Positions 52,347-64,000 of a DNA stretch of 64,000 nucleotides are shown here, one piece after another. The stretch spans positions 6,386,001 to 6,450,000 of the forward strand of contig OZ059896.1 in the NCBI GenBank assembly GCA_964057225.1. The letters are read 5' to 3'. The notes beneath the pieces were generated by a model, which worked only from the letters and a program-made list of their open reading frames with translations, searched no databases and had not been told where the DNA came from. The translations under genes and the position numbers were made by a program. Source of the stretch: Auanema rhodensis. Taxonomy: Eukaryota; Nematoda; Chromadorea; Rhabditida; Rhabditidae. Every line of letters starts with the position of its first letter. Position 1 is the first letter of the stretch.

Positions 52347-55300
52347 AATTTAATTTTTTTTGAGCATACATCTTTTAAAAAATTATATTTGCATGTATAT
52401 ACCTATATATTTATATTCATGTAAGTCATTCGGTTTAGAATTCCAAATGAATTCTATATTTTTAATTTTAATTTCCAGTTTTTTAAAAAAAAAAAAAGAG
52501 TTTTTCTTTAATAAATATTTAGCATATGTTTATTTTATATATTTTTTATTTATAAAAGTAGAAAAACTGCTAGAAATACACATAGCCATTCTAAAACTTC
52601 GAAGCTCTAAACGGGAATTTCAGTCAGTTCATGTAAATCAGAGGCATGTACATATGGTGTCTTCGGGAAATATATTATAGAAATCTATATTTTCACTATC
52701 CAGATTAAATATTTTTTTCAAGAAACTAAATTTAGTCTTTACTTAGCTTATTTTCTCCATAGTTTGACTTACCTAATTTACTCTGTGGAGTAACAACATG
52801 ATGCATTGGGAGGAGGGGGAGGGGATAATAAACCCTAAAATATTAAAAATATTGTCAAAAACATGTTGATTTTTATTGATAGAATATCATTTTTCTGTTT
52901 TTTTTAGTTTTGATTATACAATATTATTTGCCAGACTCATTCACCATATTCACCGTAAAATAGCATTGTCAATGCATTTATTAATTTTTTTTTGTCAAAA
53001 AAAAAAGCAAAAGCAACCAATTCACCTTTATTCTTTCCATCTTGATTGGTAACCGCTTGTTTGCTTTCTATAAAATGTTGTAGTTAAGTAATGAAAAGTA
53101 TGTATTTTCTTCTTTTTTCTCTCTTCAGATTGTACTATCTTCTTTCAAATTTAAATAATCCTTACATCTAGTTACTTTTATTATTAGTTGTATTATATAA
53201 ATTAAAACAAATTATTTTCAATTATTATAAATTGAAAATTGTTTTTAAGTAAAGTTTCATTGATCTAAAAATCATTATTTTTCGGTAAAAATGAAATGAA
53301 ACTTCTGTTATAGATTAATCAATATTTGTGACAATTGTTGGGCAAGCAGATTATGTGCTTTATCATTCGCGCACTGTTACTTTATTCATTATATATACTA
53401 TATATGTATCTTATTGAATATATTGAATTAACTATATACTATTAGTTATATATTGATTGATTGATTGATTGAAAAAACTTACTATGAGATTATTTATGAA
53501 TTTAACTTCGAATGTTCAAAAAGATCAAATCATTATTATTAGTACTTTTTTTTCATTTTTATAGTTCATAAATCAGTTTTGTTGAAATAAAAAAAATGAA
53601 ATCAGTAGTCAACCTTTTATATCTGAATATGTGAGTTTGAAGCAGAAAATCAACATAAAACTAGAAGACATGTGTTGTCATAAAACAACGATTGCTTTCT
53701 GAAGTATCAAGAATAAAGAATAGGCACACATCAAACATTTCTATTGTATTCTTTATGAATAAATTGAATTTTCTTAATTCAAGAAATAAAAATTAAAAAA
53801 AAACATCTCATCTTTCATTTAATTCCTCTCTCTTTATTTTTCTAATTTTAGTGATTTGTTCCAGAAGTTTATATTATTTCGTTGTTCAAAAGTGGTCCGA
53901 ATTCTGAGCTGGTTCCCTATTCCTTCTTCGACAGCCTTCTATTTGTTTGTTTTCTTTCTCTCTACCTCTTTCTTTCATTCATAAAATTGTATGCTATTTC
54001 ACAAAAGATCTCTTATTTCTTAGGTTCTCTCTTTAAATTTTCCTCACTTCTCTCATATCAACCAACATCTATTGCAGCAGCTTAGCTTTCTAGCCACCTT
54101 TGATTCCTCACCTCATCTGTATATACAGCTCTCTAATTTTATACAGTTCAATACTAAATTTATTTATAAGACCTTTTCCATATTATTATTTCCAATCAAA
54201 CACTTGAAATTTCAATTTTTTTTATAATTAAATCGTATAAAATACGTACAAAATTACTTTTAAATTTTTTTTTCATGTTTAAAAAAATTTAACTAAATTC
54301 ACTTTGGTAACACGATGAAATTTGAACAAAAACAAGTTTTAGTGCTGCTGTGCCTGTCTGATTTGGAAACCTATTCATGATTTCTGCTATGTGTTTCTCA
54401 TATATATATATATATATATAATATCAGAATATATAATATAATATCAGAGAGAATATGAGAAATTATCAAGAACTATTATCCTTCGTTGGCACTATTCTAT
54501 TGAAGTATTGATGTGCGAAGAATCTGATCATATCTTCTACACAAAGTCTGAAACTTGAGATCTTTTCTGATCCCCTTTTCAATCTTGTATGTAATATTTG
54601 TATGTTGTTCGGCTTCTTGTTGCAGTCTTCTTCGATATTGCTATATTACAACAATTTTTTTAGACTTTTTCTTTCTTTAAGATTAGTTTATCATGGCAAA
54701 TTATTCTGTCGTTGACTCAAAAACGATATTTCAAATAATTTTGTTGTTATGCACCAATCGGTAAAATGTTTTTCTTTCAATTCAGTAGAAATCTCCAGGA
54801 AAGTGAAAATTAATCCTGAAAGCTTTTCATACTTGCTTGCACAGTCACAACTACCCAGAAACTGACGAGAGACTATTTCCAATCACACAATCAGTCTCGG
54901 CCTGACAGCGCAACCGGTTGCCATATTTGGGTTCTGTACTCTGACTCTATCTATATATTTCTGTTTCTACATCGTTCTTTCTTTCTATTTCTTTTACCTC
55001 TCTCTATATTTATCTCTTTTCTCATAATATTTTCTCTAATACTCACCTAAAGTACTATGCACATTGTGGTTTCATTCATGTTAAACTAAGAATGATCCAA
55101 CAAATCTAACAGATTAGTACAAAGAAAAAATAAAGTCAAAACAGTCAATTTTTCTGTTTTTTTGTTGTTGTTGTTTCGCCTAGGATGTTTCATTTTGATT
55201 TCAATACTTCATTCTATTTTCATTTTTTTGTTCATTTCTTCTTCTCCTGAGACTACATTCCATTAAAATATATTATAATCTATAACTATTCTTCATATTA

Positions 55301-55678
55301 TTATAATCCATTCAAATGATCTTTACTATAATCGATTTTTGAAACAATATTTAACTTATATAGACAAAATAAATATGAATTACTGTCATAGTTTATAAAG
55401 AACATAACGAATTCGCTCAAAATAGAATATAATTCAATCACTTTTTCAAGAGATTCTCGCTAAATAATCGATGCTTCATTGGGAAAATTATATATAGATA
55501 AATCGAAATGGAACATCATGTCAACAGGATTCTGTCAAACAATCAAACAAACAGAGAGACACAAAACTGTGCTGCTACGGCTACCAACGCTCACTGGACT
55601 CATATACTGTCCTCTCTCTCTCACTTTCTTTTCTTCTGTCTATATCATTTTTCTCTATTTCTTCCTCTATATTTTTGA

Positions 55679-55680
<2 letters not shown>

Positions 55681-55742
<62 letters not shown>
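55681..55742. repeat. (CT)31 microsatellite
   Basis: A perfect CT dinucleotide run of about 62 bp, flanked by further pyrimidine-rich sequence (CCTCTCTCTCTCACTTTC upstream, CTGTCTCTTCTTC downstream). Confidence 0.98.
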
Positions 55743-55744
<2 letters not shown>

Positions 55745-56164
55745 ATCTGTCTCTTCTTCAACATATTCTCCCTTTTACTTACTTTGTATATCATTCTATT
55801 TCTCTTTGTAGTTCTTTGATTGGCATTAACCACATGATATAAGAAAGTTGATAATTATTTCTTTCATTTTTTGAATTAACTTTTAAGTTTTGAATGAACA
55901 ATAGCATTTTTTTCATTTACAGACACCTGATGACTTTAAGAGCAACAAATAGAATTTTCTATATTTACTAATTAGTGAATGGAAAATAATAGAAACAGTT
56001 TTTGAATTGATCATCTCCGTATAGTCCTTTATCATCTTCTCACCTTCAATTTTTCGCGTCAATCGTCTGAGAGAATCATCTGACCATCTGACTGTCCGTC
56101 CGCTGACCCAGGCAAAGACCATCAGCACCAATATTCTTCTACCATTAACCACAGTCGCGTCCTA

Positions 56165-56345
56165 TTGATTTGTAATGTCCCACTCTACCCTCCCCTCCTC
56201 CCCGTCATTCCCTTCTCCTACTCCCACCTCACTTTTCCCTCTTCTTCATCCTCTTCTCTCAGCCTATCCGCCTGTTTTTCACCATTACCTGCTCTCTATC
56301 CCTCGTTTGACTACCTCCTGACCTTCTCCAATCTGTGTTTTCCAT
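56165..56345. repeat. Strand-asymmetric polypyrimidine tract
   Basis: About 180 bp in which the + strand is overwhelmingly C and T (CTACCCTCCCCTCCTCCCC, CTTCTTCATCCTCTTCTC). It lies about 650 bp upstream of the Bicaudal-D start. It could be promoter-associated or form triplex-prone DNA; no function is shown. Confidence 0.7.
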
Positions 56346-56976
56346 ATGAAATCGAATATTAATGATACATTTCTGTGGCGAGATGCCCATTCATTCGTAT
56401 ATACGTTTCCACTATTACTTTTCGTCGTCTTCGTTGTACTCGATAACGCCGAGGCCGTTGCTTCATGCAGTGTGTATGACTTTACCTTCAGTATACTAAG
56501 CTAATTTTTAGTTCTCTAATGAATGACTGTATTTGCTTCAAATTAAGTAAATTGATCAAGTTTTCTTTTTTTACTTCAAACTGCCGTTCTAAATCTTTTT
56601 TAACATTTTTAACTGCAAAGTGAGCAACAAGTACTTTACTGAATCGCAAAAACAAATATACACGTGTGCCGGTTTTTCGTGGGCGTCTTCTCGTCAAAAC
56701 GTCTTTTTCTTAATTGTTTTTTTTAACTTTCTGTCTTCTTTGTTTAAGATATTTAAAGCCTAAACCTACTTAAGTAGTCATAAGTTAGTTCTATTTTTTT
56801 GGGTACGGTGTGCGAACTTATACACTAAAATGCACAAAAATAGCGACGGAAATTATTAGCTTTTCTGATTTTTTGAGATTTTAGCCGCATAGAAATGCCT
56901 TAATTTTTTATTTTTCAACTTTCTTCTTATTTGTCTGTAATTGTTAAATATAAATATACTAAATTTTTTGATTTAG

Positions 56977-59900
56977 ATGGGTGATGAGCTGGAAAAGGTC
57001 CGGGCTGAAGTTGCCCGCCTCGCCGCATCTTTGGAAGAAGCAACAGCGGATAAAATCAAAGTTTGTTATTATTTTTTTAAAAATTTCAATTTTGGAGGTA
57101 TTTCAATTTAAGAAATACTATATAATTTTGTTTTTTTGAATCATTGATGCCATTAAATTATCGTTTCTAGGCTGCAGAATATGGAATGCTTCTACTAGAG
57201 GAAAAGCAAGATCTCCAACAAAAATTAAAAATTTTACAAGAACAATATGAAGCTTCTAAGTATGAAGTTGAACAAGCTAATCAGGTGATCGATTTTAATT
57301 TTTTGTATTTGATTTTATAAATTATTTTCAGTTACTCGTTGAGTTCCGTACGCACCATAAAGCTGCAACGAAGACAGAATTGGAGAATGAACAAACTCTT
57401 TTGGAGGTAACTTTAGTTTTAAACAAATTTCTGTTAAATTTTACATTGAAGGAAAGCAGTCGTAAGGAGCAAGAACTTTTGAATCACATTTCAAAGCTGG
57501 AGGCAGATCTAAGGAATACAGAGCAGGTTTGTATAATTCTAGGAAATTATATCAGAATCATGTTTCTTAAATATTATGATTCATATTTTTATTTTCAGGA
57601 ACTGAATCGGTCTAAATCAGAGCTGGAGAGATTGCAAACTGAACACATCTCAGCTTCAGAATCTGGTCACCTATTAGACGAAGAACGCAGAAAACTTCGT
57701 GCCGAGTTAAAAGAGCTCAAGGAACGAGAACAAAGAATTATGACTGACTTCACAGAACTCGAAGAGGAAAATATTAATTTGCAATCGACTGTTGCTAATT
57801 TAAGAGGAGCTCAAGCCGAATTTGAAGCCTTAAAGATGACTTGCTCTCGTTACCTTGATGAAATATATATGCTGAATGCTGCTGTACAAGAAAGTGAAAC
57901 TTTAAAAAATATTGCAGATAAACAAGTATATCTGAATTACTCTGTTAATATTATTCAAATACTTTCTCTTAGGTTGAAGAAGCTCTCCTAACAGCTCAAC
58001 AAGAAAGGGAACAACGCTTAGCAATCAAGAGGGAATTAGAAGCTGCAAGAAATGCTGAGCATCTTAGTAGTTTGACAGGAATGTTGCAAGATTTAGAGAG
58101 ACTTAATGAGGTATTTTTTGTTGTTTTTTCTTTTTCATTGTATATATATTAAGGAAGGATGTGTACCACAGCCATGCAATGATTTGTATAGTGAGCTTCA
58201 AGGTAGTACTGATGATAAAGTATGTTTTTGATTCTCATTATCATTCAATACTTTTTTTTCTTAAGGTCAAAGAATTGGAAGCTGCGAATGAAAATTTAAA
58301 TGAAAAATTGAAAGATATGGAAAAATCTTCAATAGATATTGTACTTGCTCTAATGAGTAAATTAAACATTCAATATAACGGAGGTATATTTGTAATTATT
58401 TAAACATAATTATATGAATTATTTTTAGAACTTGATTTTTTACATGCTCGTCAACAAAAAGATGTTGTTTTGGAAAAAATTGAACAATTACTCAAGGTAA
58501 TAAGTTCTGTATGATAACATTATTTAAAATTACTGTTCAGGGAACAAGTGTTGAAAGTTCCGTAGACAAAAAAGTTCATTCACAAAGAAATGATATTAGA
58601 ACATTATTATTACTTGCTGGTGAGAAAAATGCTATGTTGGCTGCTACACAAGATGCCATGATTCAACTATCGGATCAACTTTATCAAGTTTATCATCAAT
58701 TGGTACAAAATCACGGACTGACCTGTGATAAGTCTGTTATCGAAGTAATCATCTAATCGTCGTTTGTACATGAGTAATAATTTTTTGTAAGGTCGTTCAC
58801 AAACTTCGGCAGCTCGCAAAGGATAATGCTGAAGATTTACCCAAGGTTTCTTTGGCTGATGAAGGTGTTGAAAGTGGAACTGAAACTGACACGGGAACCA
58901 GAGCTATTCCTTTCCAAGCAGATCGTGTTGTAAGCAAATAATTTTATTCTTCGTAGTATTGTTTATTAATTTTAAAGATGCTTGCTCCGTCGTTTATCAG
59001 AGATATTGATTCTCGACTTAATAGTTGCAAGGTTTCTGAAGTAGCCAGCGACACTGATCTTCGGCAACGAGTTCTTACAGGTGAGAAACTGTTTCTCATA
59101 TTTACTTTTCCTCAATTTAACTTTTCTAGATGGAAGTGCTGTTTCTGAAACTACTGACAGTATGAAGAAATTACTTACTTCTGTGAAGCGAGCTACCGAG
59201 CAAGCTCTTAATCAAGCCGTTGCTTCGACGGGAGATAATGAGGAAATTATCATGCAAAATATGAAGTTGAGAAGTCAATTGAGTACTAAGAGGTATAGTT
59301 TTATTCAAGTAAAGCATATTAGTGACTTCCATGGTTTAGGGACCAAATCAGCACTTTACGAACGGTTTTAAAGTCTAACAAACTTACCGCCGAATCTGCT
59401 TTGGCTTCTTTGAAAGAGAAGTATGAAAGCGAAAAGAAAACTAATCAAGTATTTTTTGTTTTATAATTTTATTTTGTATATCTATATTCAGGAACTTGCT
59501 GAAAGACAACGAAAGGAGCTCAAGCAACTTAAAGAGGATGCTGCTACCTTTGCAAGTCATCGTGCTATGTTTACCGCTCGATGTGAAGAACTTCAAGCTC
59601 AGGTTTATTAGTTAAAGTTAATGTCACAAATGCAAATTATTCTAGGTTGAGGAACTAAATGCTGAGCTCAAAGCCAGTGAAGATGAAAAGAAAACTTTGA
59701 ATCAGCTTCTCAGGCTAGCAATTCATCAGAAATTAGCTCTCAACCAAGTCTGTTTATTTCTTTATTTCTTCTAAAACTTATGTTTGATCACTTTAGCGAC
59801 TAGAAGATGTTGAAATAGATCGAGATAGTCGACAGGCTTTGAAGAGAACTAATAATAAAGCTACATCAGGAAATCGAGATGTGAGATTATTTCTTATGTT

Positions 59901-60017
59901 TTTGATTGAACATGAAATTTACTTTTTCAGACCTATCAACCAAGAGCTGTACGGTATCCCCAATCACAACAAGCGCCCTCGGGGGGCAGGGGAGGGGTGA
60001 AGAGAGAAAACAACTAA
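56977..60017 (+). CDS. bicd-1: Bicaudal-D dynein adaptor
   Basis: Seventeen exons (56977-57060, 57171-57284, 57332-57406, 57452-57526, 57599-57925, 57973-58110, 58266-58383, 58429-58496, 58541-58744, 58792-58929, 58978-59080, 59130-59292, 59340-59448, 59492-59602, 59646-59747, 59797-59880, 59931-60017) give 699 residues, almost all coiled coil. Family blocks: [20 protein letters not shown] at the start; [29 protein letters not shown]; and the C-terminal cargo domain with [36 protein letters not shown] and [20 protein letters not shown]. Bicaudal-D links dynein-dynactin to cargoes such as Rab6 vesicles and mRNPs. The ATG directly follows an acceptor-like GATTTAG, so a spliced or trans-spliced leader probably joins there. 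An alternative 3' splice changes the last residues and extends the gene to 60,092 (see findings). Confidence 0.93.
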
Positions 60018-60047
60018 GTAAATTTTTTTATTTTGTCTCTTCTTAAG
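59997..60047 (+). other. Possible 51-nt alternative intron at the Bicaudal-D 3' end
   Basis: The segment begins GTGAAGAG in phase 0 inside the last Bicaudal-D exon and ends TCTCTTCTTAAG after a pyrimidine tract. It contains the TAA at 60,015-60,017. If removed, Bicaudal-D ends YENSRSLRQLLSVT, with a stop at 60,090-60,092. Its size and ends match other introns here. The same acceptor could instead receive a trans-spliced leader for the next gene. Confidence 0.45.
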
Positions 60048-60048
60048 T

Positions 60049-60711
60049 ATGAAAATTCTAGATCACTGCGACAGCTATTGTCCGTTACTTGACATGTCAT
60101 CTGAAGTAATTGACAATGCTCTTCCCCCCGATGACCCGCATAGGTTTGTTTTAGAAAACATTAAATTCTCATCAAAGTTAAAGAAAGCGATGAAGCATTC
60201 ATATTCTGGTTTCCTCCGAAATATTCTTCAAACTTTGTTTTTGTGAAAGAAGAAAAACCAATTGAAATGATACAATTCAGAGTCAAATATCTAAATCTTC
60301 GAATTCCGGAAACTTTAACATAAAAAAAAAGATTTTTTTTCTGATATTCAATTTTAAAAAATTCAAATTTAAAATTTATTTTATTGAAATTATTTTAAAG
60401 AAAAGTTGAAACTCAAATGATTGATTCACATTTTTCATTATGACTCAAATTTAAATATTACAAGTTGAATATTTAGATAATTTGGTGTCTTGACATCACA
60501 ATTTGAATTTTATTTCAGGAGTGGACCGCTGTCGCGCATAGAAGCTGAAAGGCGTATCTCAAGCGCTATTGCAGAATTGCGTGCCCAACTAGAGGCTCCT
60601 CGTTTATTTGCCGGTATTGAGCTGGTAGTTCTCTTTTTCTCTATTCCTGTGGTTATGATCTATTTGGCTGTTATTATGCGTCAATTAGATTCAAATGTTA
60701 CAAATTTCTAA
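60049..60711 (+). CDS. Small single-pass membrane protein downstream of Bicaudal-D
   Basis: Two exons (60049-60143, 60519-60711) join in phase. The ATG at 60,049 gives 95 residues; an in-frame ATG at 60,094 gives 80 (MSSEVIDNALPPDDPHR). The middle is a charged helix (SRIEAERRISSAIAELRAQL). It is followed by one hydrophobic segment (LVVLFFSIPVVMIYLAV) and a short tail, so the protein is a tail-anchored or type II candidate. The first exon starts only 31 bp after one Bicaudal-D stop; if Bicaudal-D uses the alternative intron, the 60,094 start begins 1 bp after its stop. This suggests co-transcription as an operon or dicistronic unit. I do not recognise the family. Confidence 0.65.
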
Positions 60712-61778
60712 ATTTTCTCTTCATATTCGTTCTAATCTCTTATATACCTGGTTTTCTATTTGACACATAGTCAGAATTTAATTCTGCGCGTGACGTATCA
60801 TGCTTCTCAAAAAAAAACATACATTTTGCCAAGAGTTCTGAACATATAATCATTTTATTTCTAGTCTTTAACAAAAATTTGTTTATATCATAATTTTATT
60901 ATATATATTTTTATTTCATATTGCCCATATATGGCATTAATCTTATTCAGAGCTAAAAATCAAGATTATATACTGGGTATATTTTGCACTGAAAACCAAT
61001 TTTGGGCGCGTTCTTCGTAGGTTTTGCTCATTTGTTAGCCATGCGGTCATCGCTACAACTGTTATACACTTTCAAAAATTTACTCGTTTCTAATATATTT
61101 TCTAATAATACATGAAAACTGCAAAGTTTTGTTTAAAAAATATTGAAATGTTATTGTTTTAGATAAAATTTGTATAATTCTCTTAACATTGTACTACTAT
61201 ACGATCATGGTCACTAAGCATGCGTGCCTTCAATTCTGTTTGGTTAATACAATGATTTGAATATGATTTTTTTCTTTAATTTTTTATTTTATATGATTAT
61301 ATCACAAAAAATAATATAAAACTTTATTCAGGCTTAAAAATGCAGCATAATATGAAATATATTCAAAACCTCCTAACATGGAGAACTTAAATTATGCCTT
61401 TTTTTTAACTCTGGCACTATAGTTGTGAACGATTAAGAGAATTCTCAGAAATAGAATAATGGAAATTGGAAGTTTAATATTCAAAGCTTTATTTATATGA
61501 GAATGATATGCAATAATAGATTAAATGAAGGGATTTTCTTGCACCCGTGATTACAATCAAAGTTTCTAGAGATCAGAAATAGGAGAAGAAAAAGGTTAAG
61601 TAGGCGGTAATGGTCATGATAAGTAATTAATTTGAAATTTATACATATAAGTACTATAGTACTTGAATATATTTATAATATAATTTCGGTATATTGTAGT
61701 ATTTAAGATAATATATTTGAAAACAAATTATTAATTTCTATTTTTTCTTTTTTTTTTATTTTAAAGTTGGTTAGTGAA
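60712..61778. other. Convergent 3' region, no gene seen
   Basis: About 1.1 kb of AT-rich DNA between the + strand membrane-protein gene and the - strand GPCR gene, which converge here. It should hold both 3' UTRs. No other feature was recognised. Confidence 0.5.
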
Positions 61779-63208
61779 TTAAAATTCAGTAGCTGCTGTA
61801 TGAGATGGAAGAAGTGAAGGTCTTGCATTGCTTGATAGTATTGCTATATAATCTCCCCGATTAGAACGAACTCGTGGTAACCATCGGAATGCGTAACGAA
61901 AGCCCACTCGAAATCTGTAAATTTAAAATATAGAATGAATGTTGTAATGATATTCAGTTATAGTTATTGTATTTTCTCATAATAATGTATATATTACCTT
62001 TTATTCATAAAATAATAGATGACAGGGTTGAAAACAGTTGAAGACATTCCTAACCAATATATATTTATATAAATATATAATTGTGTCTAAAACAGTATTT
62101 ATAAATAAAAATTAAGAATATTAAACTAATCAAACCATGTGATCATTTGGTTTCGGAAGAAAATCAGCTAGGACGAAGTAGGTGTTATACGGAAACCAAA
62201 CAACCATAAAAATGAAAACTACTAGTCCTAACATGACGGATGCCTATAGTATATCAATTTAATTTATGACATCTTGTACAAAGTTTGATGAATAATCATT
62301 TATTATAGATTATAACTTACTCTTCGTTTTGCTGCTATAGATTTAGCGTGCTGCGAATCTCCAACACATTTACTTTTACGTAGAACAGTTCCAACTCGAA
62401 AATAAGCGCAAGCCAAAATGAGTAATGGTATAAAGTACTGAACTATTACCAGTCCAGATGTATATCTTAAATTATAAAATTTAAAACAAAAACTTTCTTT
62501 TTGAGTTTTTTTTAGACTTTTCCACTAAATTTTTAAAAGTTTTCAATGCAATTTTCTTGGAATCCATATTATGTCTTACATCTTCTGGTTTGACTTATTT
62601 TGCAACACTAACAATGATATAATCTCATTTTTCTTTCAGAAAAATCATGGATCATTAGAACTTTGAATTTATCTTGTATCTCTCTAGAGAGACTTCAGGC
62701 ATTGATATACGGAAACAGCAACAGCAAATGACACTAAGAACGGAGAGCGACATAAGAAACTCACAATTTGCCCCAAGGGTATTCTACCGGATAATTATCT
62801 GCCATACATACAATGTGTTCATACAATGTTTCTCCGTCATAAAAATATTGACGTTCAATCTGGAAGTTGTCATGTTAATACGTTTCTTCAAGTACAAATA
62901 TATATACTTTGGAAAAGAAGTAGCTTGGTAAACCACATAGTATTGCTAACAGCCAAACTGCCCAAATTGTAGCTCCAGTAGATCTTCGGCTCATACGAGG
63001 TCTTAATGGATGAACAATAGCCCAATATCTAAAATAAAATTTTAATAAATATTTATATTTCATAGATCTCAGTGCTTAGAAGTTAAATTATATTTTCTAA
63101 TGAAAAGGTTAATACCTGTCAATGCTCATGGCTATCATTGTGAAAACACTTGCACATATTGGAGTAATACCCATAAGATTATTCACACGACAGTAATAAA
63201 GTCCAAAT
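61779..63208 (-). CDS. Tachykinin/neuropeptide-type GPCR, 3' part (N-terminus not in window)
   Basis: Seven in-phase exons (63208-63116, 63028-62908, 62859-62765, 62465-62321, 62243-62136, 62086-61998, 61914-61779) encode transmembrane helices 3-7 of a class A receptor. TM3 has FGLYYCRVNNLMGITPICAS and the DRY motif in SIDRYWAIVHPLRPR. Extracellular loop 2 has IVCMADNYP with the conserved Cys. TM6 has VVWFPYNTYFVL. TM7 has YWLGMSSTVFNPVIYY with NPxxY, followed by the helix-8 block FRVGFRYAFRWLP. The TM7/helix-8 block is close to tachykinin receptors, and nematode TKR/NPR receptors are the likely relatives. The ligand is presumably an amidated neuropeptide (inference). TM1-TM2 and the N-terminus were not found up to 64,000, so the gene continues past the edge. 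The first listed exon begins in phase 2. Confidence 0.88.
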
Positions 63209-64000
63209 CTGAAAATATATTTGTATAGATTAGTGAATAAGTAAATTAGTAAATAGAAATATATATATATATATATATAAAACTCTATATTATACTCTGA
63301 ATCCCTTTGAAATAGTCTAGGACAACTTTGATCAAGTTTTAGAGAACGAACATAACCATAAAGTATGATGTCTCCTTCTATATATCTTATTTTCTTCTTA
63401 AGTGTTTCTCAAAAAGTTCTACTTTTTGTCACATTCAGTTCTATCGTTTTCCTTATATCTCTATCTCTATCCCTCTTTCTTTCTTTCTCTCTCTCTCTCT
63501 CAGCGAAAAAAGAAAAAAATGCTATGCATATCAACGACTATTTTTTTCTGTTTTACATCTATTTCAATTTTTTCCAGATAAATTGTTTGAAAAAATAGAT
63601 GCATAAAGCCTATATGATGGCATTTGGTCTGAAAATGGTCTAATCTCTAGAGAGATTTGACTTAGTTTCTCATCAATATGTCTACGTATCCTTTAACATA
63701 AACAGAAATATATAAGATATATATAGTCTAAAGTATATGTACTTCGATAATTTATCATATTTGATCATTATTTGAAACCTTTAGTCATCTTCAAATGAAC
63801 AATATTGAATGTTAAGTTCATGTCTGTTGTATATCAACGATTGTTTTAGTCTCAAATAAAGTATAATCATGATTAAAGCACATAACTAGAACATGAAGTG
63901 AACCCCAAAAAATGAAATTTCCTTGTTTTCATGGGGAATATCATGATGTTTCAATCTATCTCTATATGAAATCTTGTACTTTATATGTTATGAAAAACTT
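63209..64000. other. Intron or 5' region of the GPCR gene
   Basis: AT-rich DNA with a TA run near 63,258-63,280 and a CT run near 63,486-63,500. No coding block for TM1-TM2 is recognised on the - strand, so this is most likely a long intron of the receptor gene. Confidence 0.5.

Larger units (their letters stand above)
52347..56976. other. 4.6-kb intergenic region before Bicaudal-D
   Basis: Mostly AT-rich, with a GATT microsatellite near 53,452-53,470, a TA run near 54,400-54,420, a long CT run and a pyrimidine-only stretch (listed separately). A patch near 56,655-56,700 (CACGTGTGCCGG, GTGGGCGTCTTCTCG) is GC-richer and may be a promoter or leader of Bicaudal-D. No protein-coding block was recognised. 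Confidence 0.5.

Noticed and set aside
55479-55833. ORFs across the CT microsatellite, on both strands
   Set aside because: They are low-complexity Leu-Ser or Arg-Glu runs produced by the (CT)n repeat.

Overview
The window is AT-rich animal nuclear DNA. Gene content and intron style suggest a nematode: most introns are 45-90 nt, splice acceptors end in TTTTAG or TTTCAG, the srGAP protein has no SH3 domain (as reported for C. elegans SRGP-1), and there is a bestrophin, a Pitx/UNC-30-type homeobox gene, a Bicaudal-D and a tachykinin-type receptor. The species cannot be named from sequence alone. Gene models were built by hand from conserved protein blocks, GT/AG sites and codon phase. In each complete multi-exon model the exon lengths sum to a whole number of codons with no internal stop.

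Region 1 (1-23,720) is one uninterrupted tandem array of a 200-bp satellite, about 118 direct copies. Nearly every copy has an EcoRI site, a T7 tract and a GGCAC-N3-GTGCC dyad. The array is divided into local sequence families, with 400-, 600- and about 2,000-bp higher-order repeats and evidence of long-range block exchange. No genes are present; the many 60-74 codon ORFs are echoes of the monomer.

Region 2 (23,720-25,400) directly abuts the array. It holds a decayed Polinton/Maverick-like fragment: a broken protein-primed type B DNA polymerase on the + strand, convergent with an adenain-like cysteine protease fragment on the - strand.

Region 3 (25,809-47,126) carries four - strand genes: a large secreted Pro/Ala/Tyr-rich protein with a Cys-rich tail (16 exons, 1,207 aa), a small mitochondrial OXLD1-like protein (107 aa), an F-BAR/RhoGAP protein of the srGAP family (23 exons, 988 aa, with an apparent alternative first exon), and a bestrophin anion channel (12 exons, 437 aa).

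Region 4 (49,511-60,711) is read from the + strand: a Pitx/UNC-30 homeobox factor (8 exons, 305 aa), divergent from the bestrophin gene across 2.4 kb; then Bicaudal-D (17 exons, 699 aa); then, almost without a gap, a small single-pass membrane protein. Region 5 (61,779-end) is the 3' part of a - strand tachykinin/neuropeptide-type GPCR whose first exons lie at or beyond the window edge.

The genes do not form one pathway. srGAP, Bicaudal-D, bestrophin, the homeobox factor and the GPCR are typical neuronal or epithelial genes of an animal. The most unusual parts are the satellite organisation, the transposon fossil at its edge, the Bicaudal-D 3' end that overlaps a second coding frame, and the repetitive secreted protein.
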